DNA of 64,000 bases from Verrucomicrobiia bacterium (lineage in GTDB: Bacteria; Verrucomicrobiota; Verrucomicrobiia; Limisphaerales; JADLHS01). The translations under genes were made by a program, and so were the position numbers. The notes beneath the pieces were generated by a model. That model saw only the letters and a list, made by a program, of their open reading frames with translations, ran no database searches and was not told the origin of the DNA. The stretch is taken from assembly GCA_023953615.1 (NCBI GenBank), contig JAMLJH010000002.1:1254375-1318374 (forward strand), given 5' to 3'. Of this stretch, positions 55,054 through 64,000 are shown one piece after another. How positions within the stretch are numbered: the first letter of the stretch is position 1; each line of letters begins with the position of its first letter.

Positions 55054-57627
55054 TTATTGCTTCAGGCGGAAGAATCGCGATCCGGGTTCGTGCGGCAGAA
55101 GCACGACCCATTCGCTATCTTCAATCACCGGTTGGGCCGCGACCGGCTGCCATCCGCCCGGCAACTCCGCCGTGGTTTCCAGGGTGTAACCGGTGTCGGC
55201 GGCATCCCAGGCCAGCCGGACGATCTGATCCGGCAGCAACGCGATGTGCAATCGCGCCGAAGGACGAACCGTGCCAAGGACCAATCGCACGTTATCGAGC
55301 AGCAAGGTGGCGTCAAACGCCGGATCGGTGACGTTCTCAAAGCGCAACTCGCCTTCCGCTCCCCAAGGAGTGAACGTGAGATATTTGGTGTCGTAGGGGG
55401 TCGCCCCGCCGACCTCGGCCACGGGAGCCACGTCGGTCTCGAGCAGAACTTCACCGGCAAAGGACACGCGGAGATCCGGAAAATGCGTCCCGATTCTTCG
55501 CGCGTTCAAAGCGAAAATCAAGGTGTGCGGCTCGCCGGGGGTCAGACCGGTCACGTACTGACTCACGTAACTGCCGCCGTTTTGCATGAAGAGAACCAGG
55601 TCTTGATCCTGCGCCATCCCGTTGTTGGCAAACGGACCTTCGCCGTCAAGGTTCACGCCGTATCCGGTTTGTTCCGAACTCCAACCCGCAATCAATTTGG
55701 GCGCAATGTAACCCGCGCCCGCCGGAGTGCCGCTGGCTTCGAAACTGGGATTCTCCAAGACAATATCGTCCACACTCCGCGCCACAATGCTGACCGCGTC
55801 CAGCAACAGGCTGGCGTCACCGGAAACTGGCGCCGCTGAAAATTCCAGATTGCCGGTGGCGGCGGTGGGCGTGAAGACGAGGTTGGTGAAATAGTATTGA
55901 AACAGCCCCCAGTCTCTGACGGGTTGAACCGCCGGAATACTGACCAGCGTTTCGCCGCCAAAGCGCACGGTAAGATCCAGCACCGGAGGTTCGCCTCCGC
56001 CCTCGGGGGTGTAGTCCCGGACGTTGTAGCGAAATTGCAGCCAATAAGTCTGCCCCGGCGTCAAGCCGTAGATCGTCTGCGACATCGTCCCCGCCCCTTG
56101 AATGAAGGCCACCAATTCGCGGTCGGGAATCAGCCCATTGCTGCCATCGCCGGCAAACGGCATCCCGAGACTGTTGCGGCCGCCATTGCCGATTCGATTC
56201 CAGGCCAGAATGTCACCATAACCAACGCCGGTGGGAGCGGGGCCGCTCTCGAAGCTCGGGTTTCTCACAAACGACTCGGTCACGGCGACGCGAACGGCGT
56301 TGGCCGCTTCCAAGCCGTCACCGTCCGCAACTTCAACCTGCGTCGTCCCGCGCTTCACGCCGGTGACGGTCAAGGTTTTGGTGATTTGAGTTGCCGGTCC
56401 CGCGCCGACGGTTTCAAAATGCAGAACAACGTCGCCGTCAGCATCCGCGCCGGTAATAACGGCCACTTCGGGATCGGAGGTCAAAACCACATCCCGATCG
56501 CGATCCACCAGCGCCTCGCTCGGGAGGCTGACCTCCAGGTTGAAGGTTTCACCGGGCGAAAGCAGTGCGTCGGTGGGCAACAGCGTGATGGGTGGAAGCG
56601 GCACCACCGCCTGACCGCGCACGCGGATGTTATCCAGCAAAACTGTGTCAGCCGTCGCCTTGGTTTGGGTGAAGGACAGAACAACTTGCTCGGCCGTGGC
56701 GGTATAGGTGATGGTAGCCATGTGGTACGGCATGCCGTAGCCCACCGCCGCCACGTCGGCATCGAGCAGGACGCTCGCATCGGCCTGAACCCGAAGGTGC
56801 GGAGCTTCCCCGGATCGGGCATTGTAGGCAAAAGTGACTTCGTAAGATTGTCCCGCCACCAATCCGGAAATGGTTTGCGTCAGCGAACCCTCGCCCTGAA
56901 TGAACGCCACCAATTCCTGATCCGGAGCGTCACCATTATCAGCATAAACGCCGTAGGCCGTATCCACTCCGAAGTCGCCCGTGCCACTCCAACCCGCCAG
57001 ATTGGTGAGCGGACCGGGGGCCGGCAGATAGCCGCTGGCTTCAAAGCTCGGGTTAACGACAATCAAATCATCTTCGCCACGAGCGACAATGGTGACCGCA
57101 TCCAACACTGCCGACTGATCGCCGTACGGCACCACACTAAAAGTGAGCACGCCGTCGCTGGATTCCGGGATGAACGCAAGGCTGCGGAACCGGAATGGAT
57201 TGGGATCGCCCACCGGCTGCACGTTGTTAATCGTGGCCAGCAGCGTGCCGCCAAAGGAAACCTTCAAGTCCAGCGGACCGGGTAGGCGACAATTGTAGAA
57301 GAACTGAATCCAATACGATTCACCCGGCGTCAGGCCGGAAATAGACTGCGACAAACTACCGCTGCCCTGGATGAAGGCGACGCGGTCACGATCGGGCGTT
57401 GCCCCATTGTCGTGAAACGGACCACCGGCATCCACGCTGCGGTCATTGACGCCACTACCGCCGCTCCACTGATCAATCCCGCTGTAATGCGGCCAGGTGT
57501 CGTTGAAGTTGCTTTCAAAACTTGGGTTTTGCACAAAAGCGATTTGCGCGTTGAGCGAGACTCCGATCAGGGCGGCAAGCAGCAGTGAAACCACTACGCG
57601 GGCCGGCGTTGTTCTGGTTGATTTCAT
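55054..57627 (-). CDS. Secreted protein with four NPSFE jelly-roll modules
   Basis: An 857-residue exported protein (signal VVSLLLAALIGVSLNA). It has four ~165-residue modules, each beginning with NPSFE (residues ~34, ~190, ~454, ~625), each with an (F/L)(I/M)Q-G-G-S--Q-(I/V)-GLTPG segment and ending in LLLDAVSIVAR/LLDNVRL. A bacterial Ig-like insert sits between modules two and three (LTVTGVKRGTTQVEVADGDG). Such galactose-binding-like jelly rolls often bind carbohydrates. The C-terminus (SRFFRLKQ) matches the family of verrucomicrobial surface tails. No catalytic site is seen. Confidence 0.8.
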   Translation of the reverse strand: MKSTRTTPARVVVSLLLAALIGVSLNAQIAFVQNPSFESNFNDTWPHYSGIDQWSGGSGVNDRSVDAGGPFHDNGATPDRDRVAFIQGSGSLSQSISGLTPGESYWIQFFYNCRLPGPLDLKVSFGGTLLATINNVQPVGDPNPFRFRSLAFIPESSDGVLTFSVVPYGDQSAVLDAVTIVARGEDDLIVVNPSFEASGYLPAPGPLTNLAGWSGTGDFGVDTAYGVYADNGDAPDQELVAFIQGEGSLTQTISGLVAGQSYEVTFAYNARSGEAPHLRVQADASVLLDADVAAVGYGMPYHMATITYTATAEQVVLSFTQTKATADTVLLDNIRVRGQAVVPLPPITLLPTDALLSPGETFNLEVSLPSEALVDRDRDVVLTSDPEVAVITGADADGDVVLHFETVGAGPATQITKTLTVTGVKRGTTQVEVADGDGLEAANAVRVAVTESFVRNPSFESGPAPTGVGYGDILAWNRIGNGGRNSLGMPFAGDGSNGLIPDRELVAFIQGAGTMSQTIYGLTPGQTYWLQFRYNVRDYTPEGGGEPPVLDLTVRFGGETLVSIPAVQPVRDWGLFQYYFTNLVFTPTAATGNLEFSAAPVSGDASLLLDAVSIVARSVDDIVLENPSFEASGTPAGAGYIAPKLIAGWSSEQTGYGVNLDGEGPFANNGMAQDQDLVLFMQNGGSYVSQYVTGLTPGEPHTLIFALNARRIGTHFPDLRVSFAGEVLLETDVAPVAEVGGATPYDTKYLTFTPWGAEGELRFENVTDPAFDATLLLDNVRLVLGTVRPSARLHIALLPDQIVRLAWDAADTGYTLETTAELPGGWQPVAAQPVIEDSEWVVLLPHEPGSRFFRLKQ

Positions 57628-57753
57628 GATGATCTGGTTTTGAGCTTTTTGGTTATGGTTAATGAGTGGCCACCGGAACTTCGACGGCGGAGGCCACGCG
57701 CGTTGCGCCCTTTGCTTTTAGTGGCCGTGATGGCGAACGCATGATGCGCCAGC

Positions 57754-60700
57754 CTATGGCGCCACCGCCGGCGTGGCGAGTCTGAAAAACGCCGTTTCCG
57801 GATTATCATTCGTCCAACGGAACCAAGCGCCTTGCAAGCTGGGCGGCGTCTGGACGCGTTCCCAGGCAGCGTTTGCGCCCAGCGTAGTGGCACGCTCCAA
57901 AAAGTACTCACTGGCACGGCTGGGCCATTGCAACACGGTGGCGTCCGGCGGGTCCCGTTGAATCTGCAACCAGGCCGTGGCGGGCACCTTGACCTCGACT
58001 TCGGCCGTGGGCGGCACTTGTAAAATGAGCCAGCCTTGCGACGGCGAATACGCATGGGGCGCAGAAAGAGAAACGGACTGCCCATTGATCCGCACCTGTG
58101 GAGTTTGGCGAATTCCATTGAGCAACAACCAATGCGGCGACGTTGACCAACCTTGCACCGTAAAGCGAAAACCATCCGAGCGCTCCTCCAAATTGGTCAA
58201 TTGCCCGGCCGCATTGACGCGCACGCCAAAGCGGCGCAACGCGAGGTAATCGTAAAACGGGCGCGAGCCGAAGTACTGCCAGCTTTGCGAAAGCGCGGTA
58301 GCGGGATTGATGGCGGGAGCGTTACGAGATTGAGAGTGCAACGCAAAGCTGTCCGGTAATAATCCCTGTCGCGCCGGTTCATTGGCGCGATAGATCTGCT
58401 GCACGGCGGATGCCGCGATGGAATCCGCCAGGGCGGTCCATGGTCCGGACGAGTCGTAACGAGCCAGCCGGTACAACGCATTGCCATAGACCAGACCGCA
58501 CCATTGCACGGGTAATCCAATCCACAACGGCGCCACCCAACTGGTCGCGCCCAGCACCGCAATGCTCGCGCCCACTCCAACCGCTCCCGACGTGGGGGCT
58601 TCGAGATAGATGAATGGAACGCCGGTCCACGCCCAGTAACGCGCCCGTTCGAGCAGCGCGGCATCGCCGGTAAGTTCGTAGCCCAACGTGTAAGCCCGCA
58701 CGAGATAAGCGGCCGCCAGAATATCGGGCGTGTGCAGGGGAATTTCCCAGGTTTGCGCACCGCGCGGCACCGTTTGATCGAACTTCGATAACGCGCGCAG
58801 ATGTTTCAGGCTGTTGGTCAACAAATCGCGATCCCCGGTGAACAGCGCCGCTTCCAACAGCCGCGCCAATGCGGTCCCCACCAAGCCGTTGGCTTCCGAC
58901 GACCAATGCGTCTCGCCGTAGTCCGGTCCGTCGGACGGCGCTTGATAAAGAATCACTCCGTCACCCTGAAACTGTTGCAACCGTTGCTGCCCCTGAGTGC
59001 GCACGGCGTTTAGGTTGTCCGCAACCGCTCCGTACACCAGCGCCGCCGTGGGATGCCAAACGTGTCCAATGCCGGACAGCGCGTAATAATTGGGCGTCAC
59101 GGCGGCTTTCGCCGTCACTGCCGCGGCGCGAAGCTCATTGGATAAAGTGTGGTCTTGGACGCCGCCCGCCAACCAATCCATCCACACCGCCGCCTCGGCG
59201 GAAGCGACGGGGGTGAAATTCGGAGTGTCCGCGTGGCGAAACAAGCTGCCTTCGCGAATGGATGAATTGAGCCAGCCGTTGGCTTCCAACTGATTGAAAC
59301 TGGTCTCGTTCAGGTCCGGGGTGGGCGGCGTGATCGCGCCGTGCAATTCCACGTATTTTTGAATGGCGGGCACCACACTTTCACCCGCGCCCCCCAGTAA
59401 TTTGGCGCGCAGTACCAAAGGTTCATTCGCGGCCAGCCACCGGCCACCATACGGGAGCAGATTCCCTTCATCGCGATTCAGTCCATCGGAGCCGGGACAA
59501 ATGAGACCCAGCAAATGACCACCGGATTGGAACTGGCGATCCGGCGAATCAAAGGCGGGCGCGAAAGCGGGATCGGTTTCCCAGGTTACCCCGAGATAAC
59601 GTCCCTGCGCCTGCAAAGCCATGAGCGGAAACGTGAGTTTGACGGCGTCCGGAACCAAACGGCGCGCGCCATAACCACGCACATCCGCTTCCGAACTGCT
59701 GGGTTCATTCTCCAGGTATTCCACGCCGCTCAACAACGCCTGATTTTTGTTCGTGCCGAACGTGTCCGTTCCCGCCAACAAACAGAGCGCGGGCAGAAAG
59801 ATCACTTCGCGATTGGTGTTCACCGTGACTGAAGTTTCGACTTCAATAACCCCGCCGGTGGACGCACGAAATGCCTGGGAAAAATTCCATTGTCCGCCGT
59901 CGGGATCCGTCAACGTGGTTTCGGCAACCAAACGGTCATTGACCATTTGCACCGTCGCGCTCGCGCTGGCGCTGTCCAACGCCACCCAGCGCGCCTGCTG
60001 ATTATCGAGATAGCCCAACAACGCATTGGGATAACCCGCTGCGAACGATTGGCCTTCCACTTCCACTTGAAACATTCCCGGCCCACCGGGCGCATGGCGG
60101 ACCCGCAATCCCGCCGAAGTCACGGCGAGGGCGGATTCGTCGGGTTGCGGATGGAGCGGCGTCGGCCAGGTCGGTGGAGTGATTTCCGTGCGCGGTTCAA
60201 ACCACAGCCGTTCCACCAGGCAATTCCCGCTGTCGCCCGGCGGATCAAAGCGCAAACGGTAGCCAGAGCCGAGCGCCGGACAGCGCGCTTTAACCTCCGT
60301 CCAAACTCCCGCCGGCACGTCGAATCGCACCGAGTCTTCCTCCGTCGGTCCTGTTTTGTAATAAAACACCTGCGCCATTCCGGCGGTGTCCGATTTAAGC
60401 CGCAAGTGCATCCAGAGCGGAGTGGCGGCGGGATAATTCCGCGCCGGGCCGCGTACGTAGGGATCGCCACCGCCGATCTCGATATTCAACCCTTCCGACG
60501 TTGGCGTTAAAGCAGCGATGGCGTGCCAGGCTTCCCAAGCCGTCACATCGGGCCGGGTGCGAAAATCAAAATCGGGCAACGCGCTGCGTTCCTCGAAACG
60601 CACGGCCGCAAACGTGGCGCTGCCGCTTTGCCCGGGCGGATCAATCCGCAGACGATAATTTGCGCCCAGCGGCGGCACGGCGAGACGCACTTGCACCCAA

Positions 60701-61047
60701 ACACCCGGCGGCACTACGGCATACACGGAATTGGCTTCGGAGGCGCTACCGTTGGCGGGAAAGTAGAACACTTGTAAAACGCCGCCGACTTCCGAGTGCA
60801 ACCAGACGCGCAGCCACAACGGTTGTCCGTCGGGATAATCGCGCGGGGGGCCGATAAAATAGGGATCCGCGCCGTTGATGTCCGCGCGCAGTCCTTCCGG
60901 CGTGGTCACCAGCGCGCTGAGATCGTGCTGCGCGGTCCAACCCTGCCCGCCGGTCGGCGTCGTGAAATCAAACTCCGGCAACGCGGCGGATAACCGGCAC
61001 GCGAAGGCCAATACAATAATCGTTCCGAACAGTTTGATCCGATTCAT
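57754..61047 (-). CDS. Large secreted protein: two N-terminal beta modules plus alpha/alpha-toroid-like core
   Basis: A 1097-residue exported protein (signal [22 protein letters not shown]). Two tandem ~135-residue modules ([20 protein letters not shown] and [20 protein letters not shown]) are likely carbohydrate-binding. The middle (residues ~300-950) has long helices with [21 protein letters not shown] and [14 protein letters not shown], resembling (alpha/alpha)6 barrels of glycosidases or polysaccharide lyases. A C-terminal domain ends [18 protein letters not shown] cannot assign a GH or PL family. The ATG (61047) overlaps the stop of the prepilin-type gene upstream by 4 bp. Confidence 0.75.
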   Translation of the reverse strand: MNRIKLFGTIIVLAFACRLSAALPEFDFTTPTGGQGWTAQHDLSALVTTPEGLRADINGADPYFIGPPRDYPDGQPLWLRVWLHSEVGGVLQVFYFPANGSASEANSVYAVVPPGVWVQVRLAVPPLGANYRLRIDPPGQSGSATFAAVRFEERSALPDFDFRTRPDVTAWEAWHAIAALTPTSEGLNIEIGGGDPYVRGPARNYPAATPLWMHLRLKSDTAGMAQVFYYKTGPTEEDSVRFDVPAGVWTEVKARCPALGSGYRLRFDPPGDSGNCLVERLWFEPRTEITPPTWPTPLHPQPDESALAVTSAGLRVRHAPGGPGMFQVEVEGQSFAAGYPNALLGYLDNQQARWVALDSASASATVQMVNDRLVAETTLTDPDGGQWNFSQAFRASTGGVIEVETSVTVNTNREVIFLPALCLLAGTDTFGTNKNQALLSGVEYLENEPSSSEADVRGYGARRLVPDAVKLTFPLMALQAQGRYLGVTWETDPAFAPAFDSPDRQFQSGGHLLGLICPGSDGLNRDEGNLLPYGGRWLAANEPLVLRAKLLGGAGESVVPAIQKYVELHGAITPPTPDLNETSFNQLEANGWLNSSIREGSLFRHADTPNFTPVASAEAAVWMDWLAGGVQDHTLSNELRAAAVTAKAAVTPNYYALSGIGHVWHPTAALVYGAVADNLNAVRTQGQQRLQQFQGDGVILYQAPSDGPDYGETHWSSEANGLVGTALARLLEAALFTGDRDLLTNSLKHLRALSKFDQTVPRGAQTWEIPLHTPDILAAAYLVRAYTLGYELTGDAALLERARYWAWTGVPFIYLEAPTSGAVGVGASIAVLGATSWVAPLWIGLPVQWCGLVYGNALYRLARYDSSGPWTALADSIAASAVQQIYRANEPARQGLLPDSFALHSQSRNAPAINPATALSQSWQYFGSRPFYDYLALRRFGVRVNAAGQLTNLEERSDGFRFTVQGWSTSPHWLLLNGIRQTPQVRINGQSVSLSAPHAYSPSQGWLILQVPPTAEVEVKVPATAWLQIQRDPPDATVLQWPSRASEYFLERATTLGANAAWERVQTPPSLQGAWFRWTNDNPETAFFRLATPAVAP

Positions 61048-61787
61048 TCCTTGAAATTCATGACGATCCCGTTCGTGGTGCGCAATGTGATGGTTTCCAC
61101 ATGACCATCGAAGAAAGCCATGTTGGCCCCGCCACTCGGATGACGTTTTCCGTGACGCCACCCGAGATCGTAAGTGCCATCGGACGCGCGTCCGAGCCAG
61201 ATTACCGCGGGATGATTCAACTCATACGAAACATCCGTCGCCCCGAGCGTTTGCGCGGGTTTACGAATCGAAGCCAGCGTCACCGTTTTCGGGCTGGTGA
61301 CCTCGGGCGGGAAACTGACCAGCGTGTATTGATTCATCGCGTAACTGATGCGCCAGGGATTGCCCGGCATACCCGCTTGATACTCGCGGAAAGTGCGCCA
61401 GTGATTTTCCCGCAACCGCGCCGGGCACGGATAGATGCTCCGGGCAAAATCACTGTTGGTGGTGCGGGTGCCGGCCGAGAACTTGGCCGCGGTCAGATAG
61501 GACTGGAGCAGATAATGAAAATTATTCACGTTGGCGTCGTCTCCCCCGGCGTTGTACCACCACGCATACGGCAAATGGTCGGCGTTATCCGCGGCATACA
61601 TCGTGAAGGATAACCCAAGCTGCTTGACGTTGCTCCGACATTGCGTGGTCGAGGCGCGTTCCTTGGCCTGGCTCAATGCGGGCAACAGCATCGCGGCCAA
61701 TATGGCAATGATGGCGATTACCACCAACAGCTCGATCAAGGTGAAAGCGAAACCGCGGCGGGTGGATGGATTCAATTCAACTGGCAT
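61044..61787 (-). CDS. Prepilin-type N-terminal cleavage/methylation protein
   Basis: A 247-residue protein with the [19 protein letters not shown] leader at ~15-33, then [27 protein letters not shown] and [13 protein letters not shown] near the C-terminus (one residue longer than the classic H-x9-DG). It overlaps the 1097-residue protein by four bases (ATGA), so the two are translated together. That tight coupling suggests this pseudopilin-like protein works with that particular secreted enzyme. Confidence 0.9.
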   Translation of the reverse strand: MPVELNPSTRRGFAFTLIELLVVIAIIAILAAMLLPALSQAKERASTTQCRSNVKQLGLSFTMYAADNADHLPYAWWYNAGGDDANVNNFHYLLQSYLTAAKFSAGTRTTNSDFARSIYPCPARLRENHWRTFREYQAGMPGNPWRISYAMNQYTLVSFPPEVTSPKTVTLASIRKPAQTLGATDVSYELNHPAVIWLGRASDGTYDLGWRHGKRHPSGGANMAFFDGHVETITLRTTNGIVMNFKE

Positions 61788-61898
61788 ATTGGCGCTCCAT
61801 GAAAATGAGTCATTAACGCGCAGCCGTCAATGTGCGTACTGTCTCTCCCCGCGCACCGAAAGCGGGGGGGCAAGCCCATCAGAAAAATCGGTGTAAAA

Positions 61899-62672
61899 TC
61901 ACTTGAAATCATAAACGCGCACATAATCCACTTCGAAGTAATCCGGAAGCTGGGCTGATTTAATGTCGCCCGCCCATGTGCCGATTTCATTGGTGAGTTT
62001 GAGAAACTCGGGCACTTGCGAGACGCCTCCCGCGTCGCTGCGCCAGACTTCCTTGCCATCCACGTAAAAGACGTATTCCGTCGGCAACCACAACAGTCCA
62101 TACGTGTGAAAACCCGTCGTGGTTTCCGGCAGGGAAAATTTGTGTCCGGCGGATTTGTGATCCTTGCCGTAACCGTCCCAGTGAAGATTGCAGGTCAGCC
62201 GGCCATCGCGCCACGGCATTTCCACGATGTCAATCTCCGTGCCGTCCCGTCCACCATCGCCCACCTGCCCCACGCCGTCGCACATCATCCAGAAAGCCGA
62301 CCAATGCCCCGGCTGCCGGGGCATTTTGCAGCGGGCTTCAAAATAACCGAAAGCGTGCTCGAACTTGCCGCGCGTGTTGACCGCGCCGCAGGTGTAACGG
62401 TCGCCATCACGCCGGGTGCGCAACAGCAAGCTCCCCTGCCCGTTCACATAAGCGTCGTCCTGAACCCAGAAGCCATCGCGACGTTTCCAGTCTCCGAGCC
62501 GATTCCACTTCGTCGCGTCGAGTTGCCCGCCCTCAAATTCATCATGCCAGATCAGCTTCCATTCCTTGCCGGCGGGCGCGGGTGGCAGAAACGCCTGATT
62601 CTTTTGAGTCAAACTGGAACAGCCCGAAGTCAAAACGACGGCGAGCAAGGTGATGTAAAGGCGGAATTTCAT
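61899..62672 (-). CDS. GH16-family glycoside hydrolase lipoprotein
   Basis: A 257-residue lipoprotein (MKFRLYITLLAVVLTSGC, lipobox TSGC) with a single GH16 domain: WKLIWHDEFEGGQLDATKWN (~37), FGYFEARCKMPRQPGHWSAFWM (~105) and the catalytic motif GTEIDIVEMPW (~143, with nucleophile and acid/base Glu). GH16 enzymes cut beta-1,3/1,4-glucans or galactans (laminarin, agarose, porphyran, carrageenan). The substrate is not decided by what I see. The ATG at 62672 begins the signal peptide; the upstream part of the open frame is spacer. Confidence 0.93.
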   Translation of the reverse strand: MKFRLYITLLAVVLTSGCSSLTQKNQAFLPPAPAGKEWKLIWHDEFEGGQLDATKWNRLGDWKRRDGFWVQDDAYVNGQGSLLLRTRRDGDRYTCGAVNTRGKFEHAFGYFEARCKMPRQPGHWSAFWMMCDGVGQVGDGGRDGTEIDIVEMPWRDGRLTCNLHWDGYGKDHKSAGHKFSLPETTTGFHTYGLLWLPTEYVFYVDGKEVWRSDAGGVSQVPEFLKLTNEIGTWAGDIKSAQLPDYFEVDYVRVYDFK

Positions 62673-62769
62673 AAGCGCTGCCTCAGCGTAGGCCGAGGCT
62701 CGCTGGCGATGCAAGCTTTACGGCCCGTGACCGATAAAATCCGTCCGCGGAGTGGCTGGTGAGCGCGGT

Positions 62770-64000
62770 TCAATCGTCCGCATGAAGCGCGCGCAGTTCG
62801 AACGGATGCAAATCCAGCAGCACTTTGCCCGTATGGGCCGCGAGCGTTCGTCCGCCGACCAATTCCGTCAACTCACCCGTTTTCGCCAGTTGAAGTGCAA
62901 CGGATTTTTTAGCGACCCAACCCGTGTTGACGATGGCGTAATACGTGCCGTGCTTCGGTGTGCGAATGGCGCGCACCACCACTTCCGCGTCGGCACTGGC
63001 TTGCGGCAAGCGTTCGCTGGCCAGTGCGGGCAAGGCGAGAAAGTTTGCATTGAATTCACGCACGTATTGCGGAAACCCGCGCCCGAAATTACTGCCAATA
63101 AGATAACCCAACAGGGTTGGGTCACCGTTCGCCACCGCCAGCGCCTCGGCCATCATGCACGCCGGCCCCGCGTATTCCACGTCGGCGACGAAATACCCCA
63201 GCTTCGGTTGGTCATTGCGATCAGACATCATGTCTTCGTTGAGCGTGTAGTGACGAACCGCGGCCAGACCGGACGGACCGCGGAACGCAGCGAACGTCGG
63301 CGGCGCGGCCACCGTGTAAAGCCGGTTGAACCCGTGCGTGAGCAACACGCCCGGCGTCTCGCGATAGCGTTGTGGATCGGCCGGAGGTCGGGAGTGCGGC
63401 CATTCCCAGTTGCCCCAATTCAACGGCGCGGACAGCAGCGCTTCCAGATACAACTGCTCGTTCACCACGCGTTCGATGGTGAGCGGCACGATCGGACGGT
63501 CCTCGCGCTGGTGTTCGGGGGCGGCGAGAATCGTTTTCCACCCCGCCACGTCATCCGTAACGAGACGGTTTTCCCAGGTCGAAAAGCGCGGTCCGGGTTC
63601 GCTCGCCTCCGTGGTGTAAAGCACGAGCGCTTCGGGCAAACCGTGCTGGCGCAAATAATCGCGGAGGCCCATGAGAAATTCGCGGCGCTTGCCGAACCAC
63701 CAGGCTTCGTAACGCTGCAGCAACGCCGGGTCTGCGATCAAGTCGGCGCGCGACACCGCCTGATTTCCATTGGCTTCGCGGGCGAACCGTTCGCGCGTGG
63801 CGTCGCCGAAACCCATCGGCAATTGTCCGCGCGGTCGCAACCACGCCCCCACAAAGCGCGCCCGGTCTTCGAGTCGCACCACCGTCAGTTCGAGCATTTT
63901 CTGAAAGTCCGCCAGCGTGTCCGGATCGGTGAGATCGGCGTTCGCATTCTCCGCCCAGGTGATGTGCGTGTAGGCGTCATCGCGAGTGAGCGGTTTCGCG
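62770..64000 (-). CDS. Glycosidase-like protein, partial (N-terminus beyond window)
   Basis: The C-terminal ~410 residues of a larger protein whose frame stays open to the window edge (AKPLTRDDAYTHITWAENAN...). Marks such as YEAWWFGKRREFLMGLRDYLRQ, VLYTTEASEPGP and NWGNWEWPHSRPPADPQRYRE suggest a TIM-barrel glycoside hydrolase, and the C-terminal beta domain (KKSVALQLAKTGELTELVGGRTL) fits the usual trailing sandwich. I cannot name a GH family. It lies 97 bp upstream of the GH16 gene on the same strand, so the two probably act on one polysaccharide. Confidence 0.65.
   Translation of the reverse strand, partial: AKPLTRDDAYTHITWAENANADLTDPDTLADFQKMLELTVVRLEDRARFVGAWLRPRGQLPMGFGDATRERFAREANGNQAVSRADLIADPALLQRYEAWWFGKRREFLMGLRDYLRQHGLPEALVLYTTEASEPGPRFSTWENRLVTDDVAGWKTILAAPEHQREDRPIVPLTIERVVNEQLYLEALLSAPLNWGNWEWPHSRPPADPQRYRETPGVLLTHGFNRLYTVAAPPTFAAFRGPSGLAAVRHYTLNEDMMSDRNDQPKLGYFVADVEYAGPACMMAEALAVANGDPTLLGYLIGSNFGRGFPQYVREFNANFLALPALASERLPQASADAEVVVRAIRTPKHGTYYAIVNTGWVAKKSVALQLAKTGELTELVGGRTLAAHTGKVLLDLHPFELRALHADD

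Noticed and set aside
55897..57285. 462-codon plus-strand open frame
   Set aside because: Antisense to the NPSFE-module protein; repetitive shadow of the repeated modules.

Overview
The window looks like chromosomal DNA from a free-living, GC-rich member of the Verrucomicrobiota (Pedosphaera/Limisphaerales-like). This is an inference from gene content. There are three prepilin-type proteins with the [16 protein letters not shown] leader and a C-terminal H-x(9/10)-DG motif, a PEP-CTERM protein, several very large secreted beta-rich proteins, and a Gfo/Idh/MocA plus ThuA pair. Bacterial housekeeping genes (glnS, gltX, typA, uvrA, lysC, ispD, bioF, bioA, nagA, nagB, uxaC) are spread among heavily repeat-laden spacers. 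There is no rRNA operon, phage or plasmid backbone; the only RNA gene recognised is one tRNA-Ser(GGA).

Layout. 1-750: copies of two dispersed repeat families (A and B). 0.75-8.0 kb: sugar isomerase-like protein, prepilin protein, glnS, typA. 8.3-11.0 kb: five small minus-strand genes (three lipoproteins, one zinc-ribbon protein, one membrane protein). Most of their boundaries carry CTAAC/GTTAG core sites, and two ~122-bp imperfectly palindromic repeats lie between them. This resembles an integron cassette array without an integrase and is the best candidate here for something undescribed. 11-17.7 kb: uronate isomerase, nagA-nagB, a PEP-CTERM protein, glycerol-1-phosphate dehydrogenase homologue, MarC-family protein. 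17.7-21.3 kb: an SDR with an added Cys4 module, then two toxin-antitoxin modules lying between copies of a ~242-bp repeat. 21.5-23.6 kb: a miniature secreted RHS protein with a nuclease-like tip and a probable immunity gene.

23.8-29.4 kb: secreted beta-rich protein, small membrane protein, prepilin protein, gltX and tRNA-Ser. 29.6-35.1 kb: HPF, amidohydrolase, bioF-bioA (with repeat-derived in-frame insertions) and an SGNH hydrolase. 35.1-38.4 kb: 199-bp tandem repeats and an acetate-permease-like symporter with its DUF485 partner. 38.4-43.4 kb: ispD, lysC, a large TPR protein. 43.6-45.6 kb: a frameshifted small gene and an intact ISKra4-like insertion sequence with 25-bp inverted repeats and a 9-bp target duplication. 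46.0-52.4 kb: uvrA, oxidoreductase plus ThuA, Old Yellow Enzyme homologue.

52.5-64 kb: mostly secreted proteins. A WD/kelch-like repeat protein is followed by a minus-strand group that looks like a polysaccharide-degradation locus: a GH16 lipoprotein, a partial glycosidase-like protein, a 1097-residue secreted protein translationally coupled to a prepilin-type protein, and an 857-residue protein with four NPSFE modules. Repeat DNA is the recurring theme: dispersed palindromic elements fill the spacers and have also entered coding sequences in frame (glnS, bioA, probably bioF).
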